NCBI RefSeq assembly: GCF_023555385.1
Contig: NZ_JAJSED010000001.1
Span: forward strand, 1,647,501 to 1,711,500
From: Guyparkeria hydrothermalis
Lineage (GTDB): Bacteria > Pseudomonadota > Gammaproteobacteria > Halothiobacillales > Halothiobacillaceae
Direction: 5' to 3'
DNA: 64,000 nucleotides
Part shown: piece after piece, positions 18,415 to 27,875 of the stretch
Layout of the letters: the number at the start of each line of letters is the position of its first letter
Numbering within the stretch: position 1 is the stretch's first letter
The notes under the pieces: generated by a model
The model's input: the letters and a program-made list of their open reading frames with translations, nothing else
Database searches by the model: none
Told to the model about the DNA's origin: nothing
Translations under genes and position numbers: made by a program

Positions 18415-18493
18415 GATGACAGCATGACGGCGCCGCGTCCGCCACAATCGGGCTAGAATACCGCCCTCTCGACGCTCGAAACCGGTGCCCAGC

Positions 18494-19330
18494 ATGACCA
18501 AAGCCGATCCAGACATCGTTGCGCTCGACGTGACCCGCGCCCTGGAAGAGGACGTCGGCACGGGCGACGTCTCCGCCCAGCTGATCCCGGCCAACCAGAC
18601 GGCTCACGCCCGCATCATCAGCCGCGAGCCGGCGGTGCTTTCCGGCATCAGCTGGGCGGACGCCACCTTCCGGCGTGTCTCCCCGGCGGTGCGTGTCGAG
18701 TGGGCGGCGGCCGACGGCGACGAGCTGTTCCCCGAGCAGAGCCTGTGCCTGGTCAGCGGCCCGGCACGCGCCATGCTCACCGCCGAGCGGGTCGCCCTCA
18801 ATTTCCTGCAGACACTGAGCGCGACCGCGACGGTCACGCGGCAATTCGTCGAGGCAGTCGAAGGCACCGGGGCGCAGATCCTCGATACCCGCAAGACCCT
18901 GCCGGGGCTGCGTTACGCGCAGAAACGGGCCGTGACCGACGGCGGCGGCATGAACCACCGCATGGGCCTGCACGACATGGTCATGCTCAAGGAGAATCAC
19001 ATTCGCGCCGCCGGCTCGATCACCGAAGCGGTGCGCGCCGCCGGCGTGATCGCCCGCGACCTGCCGCTGGAGGTGGAAGTGGAGACGCTCGAGCAGCTCG
19101 AGGAGTCGCTCACCGCCGGTGTCACGCGGGTATTGCTGGACAACTTCTCGCTGGATCAGCTGCGACAGGCGGTGGAGATGAACGGCGGGCGCGCCAAGCT
19201 GGAGTCGTCAGGCAATGTCTCGCTGGAGACGGTGCGCGACGTGGCCGAGACCGGGGTGGACTACATTTCCATCGGCGCGCTGACGAAGCACATCCAGGCC
19301 GTCGACCTGTCGATGCGCTTCATCGACTGA
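18494..19330 (+). CDS. nadC: nicotinate-nucleotide pyrophosphorylase (carboxylating)
   Basis: Quinolinate phosphoribosyltransferase of NAD synthesis: quinolinate plus PRPP gives nicotinate mononucleotide and CO2. The 278-residue protein has LEEDVGTGDVSAQLIP, the active-site ILDTRKTLPGLRYAQKRAV motif, and HRMGLHDMVMLKENHI with the substrate-binding basic residues. The C-terminal barrel strands ending VDYISIGALTKH are also present. The ATG at 18494 is preferred; a GTG at 18485 is possible. It is divergent from phoBR, and a TAGAAT about 40 bases upstream is a possible -10. Confidence 0.95.
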   Translation: MTKADPDIVALDVTRALEEDVGTGDVSAQLIPANQTAHARIISREPAVLSGISWADATFRRVSPAVRVEWAAADGDELFPEQSLCLVSGPARAMLTAERVALNFLQTLSATATVTRQFVEAVEGTGAQILDTRKTLPGLRYAQKRAVTDGGGMNHRMGLHDMVMLKENHIRAAGSITEAVRAAGVIARDLPLEVEVETLEQLEESLTAGVTRVLLDNFSLDQLRQAVEMNGGRAKLESSGNVSLETVRDVAETGVDYISIGALTKHIQAVDLSMRFID

Positions 19331-19345
19331 GTCGGACGACCGCGA

Positions 19346-19672
19346 TCAGTCGAACTCGTAGTAGTGGTGATCGAGGTAGGCGGTGACCGCATCGACCTCC
19401 TCGTCGAACCACGGCAGGCCGAAATTGGTCGCACAGCCCTGGACCATGGTGCGGAGGCTCTCGTAGTCCCCCATGTTCCCTTCGTCGGCACGTGCCTCGA
19501 ACCAGTCGTCGTCATGCGGAACCATGTGGCATTCGGAACAGTTTTCGGCGAACAGTTCCTCGCCCCAGGAGACGTCCGGCTCGGCGGCCACCGGGGCGGC
19601 CAGCAGAAGGCCGGCGACAAGGCTGAGTGCCAAGGTCGGGATTGATGTCGTTCGAGTCGTCCTGATCCACAT
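19346..19672 (-). CDS. small periplasmic c-type cytochrome
   Basis: A 108-residue protein with a signal peptide (hydrophobic core TLALSLVAGLLLAAPVAA). One CxxCH haem site, ENCSECHM, is followed by an acidic segment and a C-terminal helix ending YLDHHYYEFD. The extra Cys in QGCATNF and the lack of an obvious distal Met motif make the sixth ligand uncertain. Such short cytochromes are often electron shuttles or subunits of oxidoreductases. The adjacent divergent gene (ArsC-like) gives no clear redox partner. The ATG at 19672 is used, with a GGAG upstream. Confidence 0.75.
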   Translation of the reverse strand: MWIRTTRTTSIPTLALSLVAGLLLAAPVAAEPDVSWGEELFAENCSECHMVPHDDDWFEARADEGNMGDYESLRTMVQGCATNFGLPWFDEEVDAVTAYLDHHYYEFD

Positions 19673-19757
19673 GGCAAAGCCACTCCATTTTTGCTGCAAT
19701 TTGCTGCTGGGCCGGTTTGCCAGGCCACAACAAATTCGAGTTTAGAACCCCATCTTT

Positions 19758-19782
19758 GATAGGAAAATTAATTTTTCCTATC
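19758..19782. promoter_or_regulatory. 10-bp inverted repeat in a divergent A/T-rich gap (operator candidate)
   Basis: The perfect palindrome gataggaaaa / ttttcctatc with a ttaat spacer lies between the start of the cytochrome c gene on the minus strand and the ArsC-like gene on the plus strand. The surrounding 70 bases are strikingly A/T-rich for this genome, as expected of a shared promoter region. The cognate regulator is unknown. Confidence 0.5.
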
Positions 19783-19815
19783 CCGAAAAACAATTTTCAC
19801 TTGAAAGGCCTATCG

Positions 19816-20160
19816 ATGATCACCGTCTATGGCATTCCGAACTGCGACACCGTGAAGAAGGCCCGCAAGTGGCTGGATGCGCAGGGCTTGAGCTACGAGT
19901 TCCACGACTACAAGAAGGCCGGCGTGCCGGCAGAACGACTGGATGGCTGGCTCGATCGCTTCGGCTGGGAGACGGTGATCAATCGTCGGGGCATGAGCTG
20001 GCGCCGCCTGCCGGCCGAGGAACGCGAGGCCATGAACGCCGGGCGCGCCCGGGAAGCGGCCCTGGCCAATCCGAGCCTGATCAAGCGCCCGGTCGTGGAA
20101 AGCGGTGAACAAATTCTGATCGGCTTCGATGCCGACGAGTGGCAGGAGACACTGGCATGA
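19816..20160 (+). CDS. ArsC/Spx-family protein (YffB-like)
   Basis: A 114-residue thioredoxin-fold protein. It starts MITVYGIPNCDTVKKARKWLDAQGL, with a single Cys in the position of the ArsC catalytic site, and ends with RPVVESGEQILIGFDADEW. The pattern matches the YffB subgroup, often encoded beside dapE, as here (four-base ATGA overlap). YffB is glutathione-binding and of uncertain function; it is not a proven arsenate reductase. A GAAAGG ribosome site precedes the ATG at 19816. Confidence 0.85.
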   Translation: MITVYGIPNCDTVKKARKWLDAQGLSYEFHDYKKAGVPAERLDGWLDRFGWETVINRRGMSWRRLPAEEREAMNAGRAREAALANPSLIKRPVVESGEQILIGFDADEWQETLA

Positions 20161-21311
20161 GCGACCCAACCATCGATCTCGCGCGGGATCTCATCCGGCG
20201 CCCCTCGGTCACCCCGGACGACCAGGGCTGCCAGCCGCTGATCGCCGGACGCGTCGCGCCGCTCGGATTCGCGATCGAATCGCTGCGCTTCGAGGAAGTC
20301 GACAACCTCTGGGCCATGCACGGCCGGCAGGGGCCGCTGTTCGTCTTTGCCGGCCACACCGACGTGGTGCCGACGGGCGAGTCGTCACGCTGGACCTACC
20401 CGCCGTTCGGCGCGGAGATCCATGGCGGGCGGCTCTACGGCCGCGGGGCCGCGGACATGAAAGGCTCGGTGGCCGCCTTCGTGACCGCCGTCGAGCGCTT
20501 CCTCGCTCGCCAGCCTGAACCGGCCTTCCGGCTGGGCTTTCTGATCACCAGCGACGAGGAAGGGCCGGCCCAGCACGGCACCAAGCGCGTCATGCAGTGG
20601 CTGCGCGAGAAGGGCGTGTCGATCGACTGGTGCCTGGTGGGCGAACCATCCAGTCGCAACCGGCTCGGCGACGAGTTCAAAATCGGCCGGCGCGGGTCGA
20701 TCACCGGCAATCTCGTGATCGAGGGGCGCCAGGGCCACGTCGCCTACCCGCACCTGGCCGACAACCCGGTGCATCGCGCCGCGCCGTTCCTCGACGAACT
20801 GGTGAACATCGAGTGGGACCAGGGCAACGCCCACTTCCCGCCGTCCAGCCTGCAGATTGCCAACATCCACGCCGGCACCGGGGCGAACAACGTCATCCCC
20901 GGCGAGCTCGAGGTCCAGTTCAACCTGCGCTTCAACACCGAGACCTCGGTCGAGACGATCAAGGCGCGCGTCGCCGAACTGCTCAGGCGCCACGGCCTGT
21001 CCTACCGGATCGACTGGCATCTCTCGGGCGAACCGTTCCTCACCCGGGACGACGGCCCGATGGTCGGCGCGGTCGAACGGGCCGTCGGCGGCGTATTGGG
21101 CGATACCCCGACGCCCTCGACGGCCGGCGGCACCTCGGACGGGCGCTTCATCGCGCCGACCGGAACGCAGGTGATCGAACTGGGGCCGCTGAACGCCACC
21201 ATCCATCAGATCGACGAGCACGTCGCCGTCGAGGACCTCAAGACCCTCTCGGCCATCTACGAGCGACTGCTCGACGAACTCGATCAGGAAGCGCGGCGAC
21301 TGGCCGGATAA
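20157..21311 (+). CDS. dapE: succinyl-diaminopimelate desuccinylase
   Basis: Dizinc M20 hydrolase that releases succinate from N-succinyl-LL-DAP, third of the succinylase enzymes in this window. Key residues seen: His in FAGHTDVVPTG, Asp in GRGAADMKGSVA, the Glu pair in LITSDEEGPA, a dimerisation domain with GRRGSITGNLVI, and the C-terminal His in GPLNATIHQIDEHV. At 384 residues it matches the family. It is translationally coupled to the ArsC-like gene. Confidence 0.96.
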   Translation: MSDPTIDLARDLIRRPSVTPDDQGCQPLIAGRVAPLGFAIESLRFEEVDNLWAMHGRQGPLFVFAGHTDVVPTGESSRWTYPPFGAEIHGGRLYGRGAADMKGSVAAFVTAVERFLARQPEPAFRLGFLITSDEEGPAQHGTKRVMQWLREKGVSIDWCLVGEPSSRNRLGDEFKIGRRGSITGNLVIEGRQGHVAYPHLADNPVHRAAPFLDELVNIEWDQGNAHFPPSSLQIANIHAGTGANNVIPGELEVQFNLRFNTETSVETIKARVAELLRRHGLSYRIDWHLSGEPFLTRDDGPMVGAVERAVGGVLGDTPTPSTAGGTSDGRFIAPTGTQVIELGPLNATIHQIDEHVAVEDLKTLSAIYERLLDELDQEARRLAG

Positions 21312-21328
21312 GGCGGGCAGAAAGGGGT

Positions 21329-21359
21329 GGCGCCGCCCGGCGAGATGGAGGGCGGCGCC
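21329..21359. terminator. hairpin between convergent dapE and proB
   Basis: A 10-bp perfect GC stem (ggcgccgccc / gggcggcgcc) with an 11-base loop lies in the 60-base convergent gap. It has no U-tract. Confidence 0.4.
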
Positions 21360-21371
21360 GAATCGAAGTGC

Positions 21372-22490
21372 TTAGAGCAGGACCAGGTTGTCCCGGTGCA
21401 CCAGCTCGTTCTCCTCGCGGTAGCCGATGACCTCGGCGATCTCCTGGCTTGACCGCTGCACCAGGCGGGCGGCGTCAGCGCTGGGGTAGTTGACCAGCCC
21501 CCGGGCGAACTCGCGCCCGTCGGCATCGACGATCGACACCAGCTCGCCGCGGGCGAACTGCCCCGAAACTGCCGAGACCCCCACCGGTAGCAGCGAACGC
21601 CCCTGCTCGGCCACGGCGCGCGCCGCCCCGGCATCGACCCGCAGCTGGCCGCGCACCCGCAGCTGGCCGGCGAGCCACTGCTTGCGCGCGGCCAGACGGT
21701 TGGTGGCCGGGTGGAAATGCGTGCCCAGCGGTTCGCCCGCGGCCAGCCGGCAGAGCACGTCGGACTCGCTGCCCGCGGCGACGATGGTGGCCGCCCCGGA
21801 ACGGGCAGCGCGCTTGGCCGCGAGCACCTTGGTGTACATGCCGCCGCGACCGAGACGCCCGCCTTCCGGCGAGGCCATGGACTCCAGCACGGGATCGCCG
21901 GCGGTCACCTCAACGAGCAGGTTCGCGTCGGGCTGTTTGCGCGGATCGGCCTCGAACAGGCCCGGCTGGTCGGTGAGGATGACCAGCATGTCCGCCTCGA
22001 CCAGGTTGGCCACCAGCGCGGCCAGGGTATCGTTGTCGCCGAAGCGGATCTCGTCGGTGGCGACCGTGTCGTTCTCGTTGACCACCGGCACCACGCCCAG
22101 GTCCAGCAGGGTACGCAGGGTGCTGCGGGCGTTGAGGTAACGCTCGCGGTCGACCAGGTCCTCGTGGGTCAGCAGGATCTGCGCCGAGTGGGTGTCGAAG
22201 CGGGCCAGCCCTTCGGCATAGGCCTCGACCAGTCCCATCTGGCCGACGGCGGCAGCCGCCTGCAGCTTGGGCAGGGATTCGGGCCGCTCCTCCCAGCCGA
22301 GCCGAGCCATGCCTTCGGCGACCGCGCCGGAGGTGACGATCACGATCTCGCGACCCTCGCGACGCAACTCGGCCAGCTGACGCGCCCAGGCGGCGATCGC
22401 CTCCCGGTCCAGCCCACGGCCGTCGCCGGTGACCATCGCCGAACCGATCTTCACCACCCAGCGCTGGTAGCCCCTGACCTCGTCACGCAT
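21372..22490 (-). CDS. proB: glutamate 5-kinase
   Basis: First step of proline synthesis: ATP-dependent phosphorylation of glutamate. The amino-acid-kinase domain shows [18 protein letters not shown] at the N-terminus, [14 protein letters not shown], the [26 protein letters not shown] substrate region and [17 protein letters not shown]-terminal PUA domain (about residues 275-372) is present. It follows obgE by two bases, so it is the last gene of the rplU-rpmA-obgE-proB run. Proline also serves as an osmolyte, but nothing here shows osmotic control. Confidence 0.95.
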   Translation of the reverse strand: MRDEVRGYQRWVVKIGSAMVTGDGRGLDREAIAAWARQLAELRREGREIVIVTSGAVAEGMARLGWEERPESLPKLQAAAAVGQMGLVEAYAEGLARFDTHSAQILLTHEDLVDRERYLNARSTLRTLLDLGVVPVVNENDTVATDEIRFGDNDTLAALVANLVEADMLVILTDQPGLFEADPRKQPDANLLVEVTAGDPVLESMASPEGGRLGRGGMYTKVLAAKRAARSGAATIVAAGSESDVLCRLAAGEPLGTHFHPATNRLAARKQWLAGQLRVRGQLRVDAGAARAVAEQGRSLLPVGVSAVSGQFARGELVSIVDADGREFARGLVNYPSADAARLVQRSSQEIAEVIGYREENELVHRDNLVLL

Positions 22491-22492
22491 GC

Positions 22493-23650
<1,158 letters not shown>

Positions 23651-23693
23651 TCACCGGCCAGCCGAGCTGACCGTCGACTTACATCGCGCCAGC

Positions 23694-23951
23694 TTAGGCC
23701 GACTCGATGCTGACGAAACGGCGGCTCTTCGGACCCTTGGTCTCGAACTTCACCTGGCCGTCGGTCAGGGCGAACAGGGTGTAGTCGCGGCCGACGCCTA
23801 CGTTGCTGCCGGCGTGGAACTTGGTGCCACGCTGACGAACGATGATGCTGCCAGCGGAGACGGATTCGCCACCGAAGCGCTTCACGCCGAGGCGCTTGCT
23901 TTCACTGTCGCGACCGTTCCGGGTAGAGCCCGCTGCTTTTTTATGTGCCAT
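23694..23951 (-). CDS. rpmA: 50S ribosomal protein L27
   Basis: An 85-residue protein starting [20 protein letters not shown], with [21 protein letters not shown] and [20 protein letters not shown]. These are the full L27 signatures. The flexible N-terminus reaches the peptidyl-transferase centre. It lies 32 bases after rplU in the usual order. Confidence 0.98.
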   Translation of the reverse strand: MAHKKAAGSTRNGRDSESKRLGVKRFGGESVSAGSIIVRQRGTKFHAGSNVGVGRDYTLFALTDGQVKFETKGPKSRRFVSIESA

Positions 23952-23983
23952 GGTTCAAGTCTCCTGGTCTGGATACCGGGCGC

Positions 23984-24295
23984 TTAGGCGCTGATACCGG
24001 TAATCTTGATTTCGGTGTAGGCCTGACGATGGCCCTGACGCTTCATGTGGTGCTTGCGGCGGCGGAACTTGATGATGTCCACCTTCTTGCCGCGGCCCTG
24101 GCCGACGATCTCGGCGGTGACGCTCGCGCCATCAACGGTGGGGGTGCCCACCTTGATGTCAGAGCCGTCGCCGACCATCAAAACCTGATCCAGCGTCACG
24201 GTGCTGCCGGCTTCGCCAGAGAGCTTCTCGACGCGCACCTTGCTGCCTTGCTCGACGCGGTACTGCTTACCGCCGGTAACGACCACTGCGTACAT
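23984..24295 (-). CDS. rplU: 50S ribosomal protein L21
   Basis: A 103-residue protein starting [17 protein letters not shown]. The C-terminal basic signature [27 protein letters not shown] is the rRNA-binding region. It is the first gene of the operon, behind a consensus-like promoter and a leader of about 75 bases. Confidence 0.98.
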   Translation of the reverse strand: MYAVVVTGGKQYRVEQGSKVRVEKLSGEAGSTVTLDQVLMVGDGSDIKVGTPTVDGASVTAEIVGQGRGKKVDIIKFRRRKHHMKRQGHRQAYTEIKITGISA

Positions 24296-24375
24296 GCTGT
24301 AAAACCCGAATGTTTATGCGTAATGGGGCCGACGACTCATTGCTGCCACCGGCCGGCGTTGTTTGAAGGCGCGCA

Positions 24376-24404
24376 ATCTTAGCGACCCGCGCCAGACACG
24401 TCAA
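24376..24404 (-). promoter_or_regulatory. sigma-70 promoter of rplU-rpmA(-obgE-proB)
   Basis: On the minus strand TTGACG and TAAGAT are separated by exactly 17 bases, directly after the end of the KamA-like gene. This would give a leader of about 75 bases before rplU. The leader contains a GC-rich ccggccgg palindrome that might fold. Confidence 0.7.
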
Positions 24405-24408
24405 GGGC

Positions 24409-25827
24409 TTATGCCTCGACTTCCGCGGCGTCGATGACCTTGAGGCCACTGTCGGCCTGCATTGCCTCGTACTCGTCCTCGAAGAAGAACTTCTCCTCGC
24501 CGAAGGCCGGTGTCAGCTCGTTGAGCCAGGTGGCCTCCTCGTCGTACTTGGCGAAGAACGGCCGCTGCACCCAGTCCGGGTTGCGGCCCTGGACGAAGCG
24601 AAGGACGAACACCTTCTCGCCGTGAATCTCGGCCACGCCCTGTACCTCGACCTTGCCCGGCCCGGCGGACATGGATGGTCCGCGCGCCGTGCGCGCGAGG
24701 CCCGAGACCCGCTTCATCGCGTCGCGGTAGATGCGGTGCGCCTCGGCCAGCGGCACCTCGAAGCGGTACTTCGCGCCGGTGTCGCGCTCGACGAACATGT
24801 AGTACGGAATCATCCCCAGACGCACCTGCTCGCGCCACATGCGCGCCCAGACCTCGCCCGAGTCGTTGATGTGCTTGATCAGCGGGCTCTGGGTACGGAT
24901 CTCGGCGCCGGTCGCCCGGATGCGCTTGACCGCCTCGCGGAAGATGGGGTTTTCCATCTCCTGAAAATGGTTGATGTGTGCCATCACCGCGACGTGCTTG
25001 CCGGATTCGACCAGTCGCTCGAACAGGCCGAGCAGCTCGTCGGCATCCTTGTCGGTGACGAAGCGGTACGGCCAGAACGACAGGGCCTTGGTACCGATGC
25101 GCACGGTCTGTACGTGCTCGAGGCGCTCGTCGAGAAGGCCCTCGAGGTATGGCGTCAGGTGCTTGGTCTTCATCACCATCGGGTCGCCGCCGGTCATCAA
25201 GAGGTCGCTCAGGTGCGGATGCTCGGCGAGGTAGTCGAGCAACTGGCCGGCCTCCTTGGAGGCGATCTTGAGATCCTTGTCACCGACGAACTGCGCCCAG
25301 CGGAAGCAGAAGGTGCAATAACTGTGGCAGGTCTGGCCCTGGCTGGGGAAAAACAGCGCGGTCTCGCGGTACTTATGCTGCACGCCCTCGACCGTCTCGC
25401 CGTTGACCTCGGGGAGATTCATCTCCATCTGGCCGGCCGGATGCGGATTGAGCTTGTGCCGCAGCTTCCAGGCCAGCGCGGTGATCTCTTCCTTGGGCGC
25501 CTCGCGTCGGTGCAGCTCGGCCATCTGCTCGTACATCTCGGGGCTGAGCATGTCGCGCTGCGGGAAGGTCAGGGCGAAGATCGGGTCGTCGGGGGCACGA
25601 TCCCAGTCGATCAAGTTTTCGATGACGTAGTTGTTGACGCGAAACGGCAGCACGCTCGCGACCACCTTCATTTCGAACAGGGCCTCTTCGCCGAGGCGCT
25701 TGAGCGGTTCGATCTTGTCGAGGTGGCGGTCGGTGAAGACCTGCAGCTTGGGCGGCTGCCCGTCCTGCGTACCCGCCGCTTCCTGCTCGCGGGTTCCGGG
25801 GATGGTTCGCTTGGCAACAGTCGTCAT
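24409..25827 (-). CDS. KamA-family radical SAM protein (lysine 2,3-aminomutase-like)
   Basis: A radical SAM enzyme of 472 residues. The CxxxCxxC cluster motif CHSYCTFC is at about residues 167-174, followed by FRWAQFVGD and the SAM-contact motif LLMTGGDPMVMKT. KamA enzymes use SAM, PLP and a 4Fe-4S cluster to make beta-lysine, used in some halophiles for the osmolyte N-epsilon-acetyl-beta-lysine. A candidate PLP-binding Lys is in SAGPGKVEVQG, but the usual KamA cluster context (CxxYCRHC) is changed here. No partner acetyltransferase (ablB) is adjacent, so activity on lysine is not assured. It could also be a KamA paralogue acting on another substrate. The start is the ATG at 25827 (MTTVAKRT). 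Confidence 0.75.
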   Translation of the reverse strand: MTTVAKRTIPGTREQEAAGTQDGQPPKLQVFTDRHLDKIEPLKRLGEEALFEMKVVASVLPFRVNNYVIENLIDWDRAPDDPIFALTFPQRDMLSPEMYEQMAELHRREAPKEEITALAWKLRHKLNPHPAGQMEMNLPEVNGETVEGVQHKYRETALFFPSQGQTCHSYCTFCFRWAQFVGDKDLKIASKEAGQLLDYLAEHPHLSDLLMTGGDPMVMKTKHLTPYLEGLLDERLEHVQTVRIGTKALSFWPYRFVTDKDADELLGLFERLVESGKHVAVMAHINHFQEMENPIFREAVKRIRATGAEIRTQSPLIKHINDSGEVWARMWREQVRLGMIPYYMFVERDTGAKYRFEVPLAEAHRIYRDAMKRVSGLARTARGPSMSAGPGKVEVQGVAEIHGEKVFVLRFVQGRNPDWVQRPFFAKYDEEATWLNELTPAFGEEKFFFEDEYEAMQADSGLKVIDAAEVEA

Positions 25828-25882
25828 AAAACCTCGTCTGGTGCGCATGGAATGGGGGCCGTGCCGACCACAAGGCCGGCGA

Positions 25883-25910
25883 ATTCTAGCCCATTTCCCG
25901 AGAAAAACAA
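25883..25910 (-). promoter_or_regulatory. candidate promoter of the KamA-like gene
   Basis: On the minus strand TTGTTT and TAGAAT are separated by 16 bases, in the only A/T-rich part of the region. The -10 ends about 56 bases before the start codon. Confidence 0.45.
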
Positions 25911-26133
25911 CCGCTTATGCATATCCAGCCCACCTAGTGGACTCGATCAACGACCGCCCATCGAGGCTGCGGAACATGGAATCAACCACTTCGGCGTGAC
26001 GCCCCATCGTGACCGGCCTGTTACCCCAGCCACCTCGAGCGCTGCAGGCCGCACCGAGTGATCTGCACCGAGAAACTAAAGCTCACGCGCACGCGCCCAC
26101 GGGACGATTGTCCCGGCGCATATCAGCAACCAC

Positions 26134-26162
26134 TTGCATACGTGGATTTCGACTCCTATAGT
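26134..26162 (+). promoter_or_regulatory. sigma-70-like promoter before the Cys/His-rich small protein
   Basis: TTGCAT and TATAGT lie 17 bases apart. The normal 17-base spacer argues against a MerR/CueR-type promoter, which has 19-20. Transcription would begin only about 5 bases before the ATG at 26174. Confidence 0.6.
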
Positions 26163-26173
26163 TCAGCGCAGCT

Positions 26174-26503
26174 ATGAAATTTGCGCACCTGATCACATTG
26201 CTGCTGGCTCTGTGGGCACCGTTCAACGCGGTGACCGCAGGTGCGTCCATGCTCGATTGCCCGATGACCGACCTCGCGTCGGCACAGGCAGACACCTGCC
26301 CCGACCATGCAGAGGTCGCCGACACCTCCTCTCTCGGCTGCGACCACTGCGCTTCCTGTGGCGTGCACGGCGGCCTGTCCCTGCCGGCCTCGTTCACGCC
26401 CGTCGCCGCACCCCTGCTGCAGTCGGCACCGGACACGCACGTCACCGACCAGTCCGCGCCGGGCATCCCGGCCCCCCCCTTCCGTCCTCCCCTCTCGGCC
26501 TGA
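26174..26503 (+). CDS. small exported Cys/His-rich protein upstream of the RND metal efflux genes
   Basis: A 109-residue protein with a signal peptide (FAHLITLLLALWAPFNAVTAG). The mature part has a cluster CDHCASCGVHGG, plus earlier Cys residues in LDCPM and DTCPDHAE, ending in a Pro-rich tail. This composition suggests metal binding in the periplasm. Small proteins of this type are often found just before CusCBA-like operons, but I do not recognise a named family with certainty. No Shine-Dalgarno is visible and the promoter leaves almost no leader. Either translation is leaderless-like or the true start is internal. Confidence 0.6.
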   Translation: MKFAHLITLLLALWAPFNAVTAGASMLDCPMTDLASAQADTCPDHAEVADTSSLGCDHCASCGVHGGLSLPASFTPVAAPLLQSAPDTHVTDQSAPGIPAPPFRPPLSA

Positions 26504-26630
26504 TCGGCCGAGTTCTGACCGGGCAAGGTTTCTGACGAACTGACTGCCCTCGGCGCACGTCCACCGTGCCCGGTTTACACCTCGGCTGATCCAGCTCCCC
26601 GCTGACGTCTATTCAACCGAGGAATCGACC

Positions 26631-27875
26631 ATGATCCTGTCATTCAAGCATCTGCCGTTACTGGCACTAGCGACCGCCCTGGCGACGGCTCTGCCCGCGC
26701 CGGCACTGGCCGCCGACGGCCTGCTGACGCTCGAGGCGGCTGAACAGGCCGCCCGGCAGCAGGACGAGGGCCTCCAGGCAGCCGAGCACCGCCGCCAGAG
26801 CCTTGCCTCCGAGGCGGAGGCCGCCGACGAGCTGCCCGACCCGCGTCTGTCGGTCGCCCTGCAGAACGTCCCGACCGACAACTACAGCCTGAGCGACTCC
26901 CCGATGACCCAGACAGTGGTCACGCTCTCGCAGACCCTACCGCCGGGCGACACCCTGACCTACCGCGCCAAGGCCGCCAGTGCCGAGGTCTCCGGCCAGC
27001 AGGCGGCACTCACCACCGCCGACCGCAAACTGGCCCGCGAGGTCCGGCGCCTGTGGCTGGACGTCTATCGTCAGGTCACCCTCTCCCGCCTGCTCGAACA
27101 GGAGCAGCGCCTCTACCGCGAGTTGCTCGAGAGCGCCCGCACGGCCTACCAGGTCAACGAGGCCAGTGGCAGCGACCTGGTCAGGCTGCAGGCACGGCTG
27201 TCGCGAATCGCCGACGCCCTCGACCGCCGCCGCGGTGAGTCCGAAGCCGCCCGGGCCCGGCTGGCACGCTGGGTAGGCGACGCGGCGTCACGCCCCCTGC
27301 CCGACGAACTGCCGGAGGTGCTCCGCAATACCCCGGAGGGCTCGATCGACTACCAGCCGGAGCTCGAGCAGCTGCGTGCCGACGTGTCGGCCGCCCGGGC
27401 ACGGGTCGATGTTGCCCGCGAGCAGTTCGCCCCCGAGGTCGGTGTACAGGTTGGTTACGGCCTGCGGGCGGGCAGCGAGCCCAACACCTTGTCTGCCGGG
27501 GTCAGCATCAGCCTGCCCATCTTCAGCGAAAGCCGGCAGTCGCCACGGCTGCGCGGCGCGCAGCAGTCCGCCCAGGCAGCCCAGCTCGAGCTGGCGAAGC
27601 GCGCCCGCGACCTGTCTGCCCAGGCCGACGGCATCCGGGCACGCCTGGACGCGCTCGACCGGCGCATCACCCGTTACCAGAACAGCATCATTCCCGAACT
27701 GCAGCAGGTCGCCGACATGATCCGCGGCGAGATCGGCGCCGGTCAGGGCCAGTTCGAGGCCCTGATCGAAGCCGAGCGTGCCGTCGTCGAGGCGCGCCAG
27801 GAACAGCTGACGCTGCGACTCGACCGAGCCGACCAACTCATCGACCTGCGCTATCTCCTGGAGCCGAACGCATGA
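26631..27875 (+). CDS. TolC-family outer membrane factor of a metal RND efflux system (CusC-like)
   Basis: Outer-membrane/periplasmic duct subunit. The 414-residue precursor has a signal peptide cut after PAPALAA and two tandem OEP repeats rich in long amphipathic Ala/Glu/Arg/Gln helices (about residues 30-210 and 225-405). A conserved turn PTDNYSLSDSPMTQTVV and the SLPIFSESRQSPR segment are visible. Its stop overlaps the adaptor gene start (ATGA), so the three cus-like genes form one translationally coupled operon. The substrate is inferred from the neighbours, not from this protein. Confidence 0.88.
   Translation: MILSFKHLPLLALATALATALPAPALAADGLLTLEAAEQAARQQDEGLQAAEHRRQSLASEAEAADELPDPRLSVALQNVPTDNYSLSDSPMTQTVVTLSQTLPPGDTLTYRAKAASAEVSGQQAALTTADRKLAREVRRLWLDVYRQVTLSRLLEQEQRLYRELLESARTAYQVNEASGSDLVRLQARLSRIADALDRRRGESEAARARLARWVGDAASRPLPDELPEVLRNTPEGSIDYQPELEQLRADVSAARARVDVAREQFAPEVGVQVGYGLRAGSEPNTLSAGVSISLPIFSESRQSPRLRGAQQSAQAAQLELAKRARDLSAQADGIRARLDALDRRITRYQNSIIPELQQVADMIRGEIGAGQGQFEALIEAERAVVEARQEQLTLRLDRADQLIDLRYLLEPNA

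Larger units (their letters stand above)
25828..26173. other. 346-base divergent gap between the KamA-like gene and the cus-like region
   Basis: No gene seen. The gap contains candidate promoters at both ends (25883-25910 on minus; 26134-26162 on plus) and a small gggac/gtccc hairpin near 26100. Codon structure and recognisable peptides are absent. Confidence 0.6.

Noticed and set aside
26134-26162. A CueR/MerR-type copper promoter
   Set aside because: The spacer is 17 bases, not 19-20, and no dyad lies between the -35 and -10.
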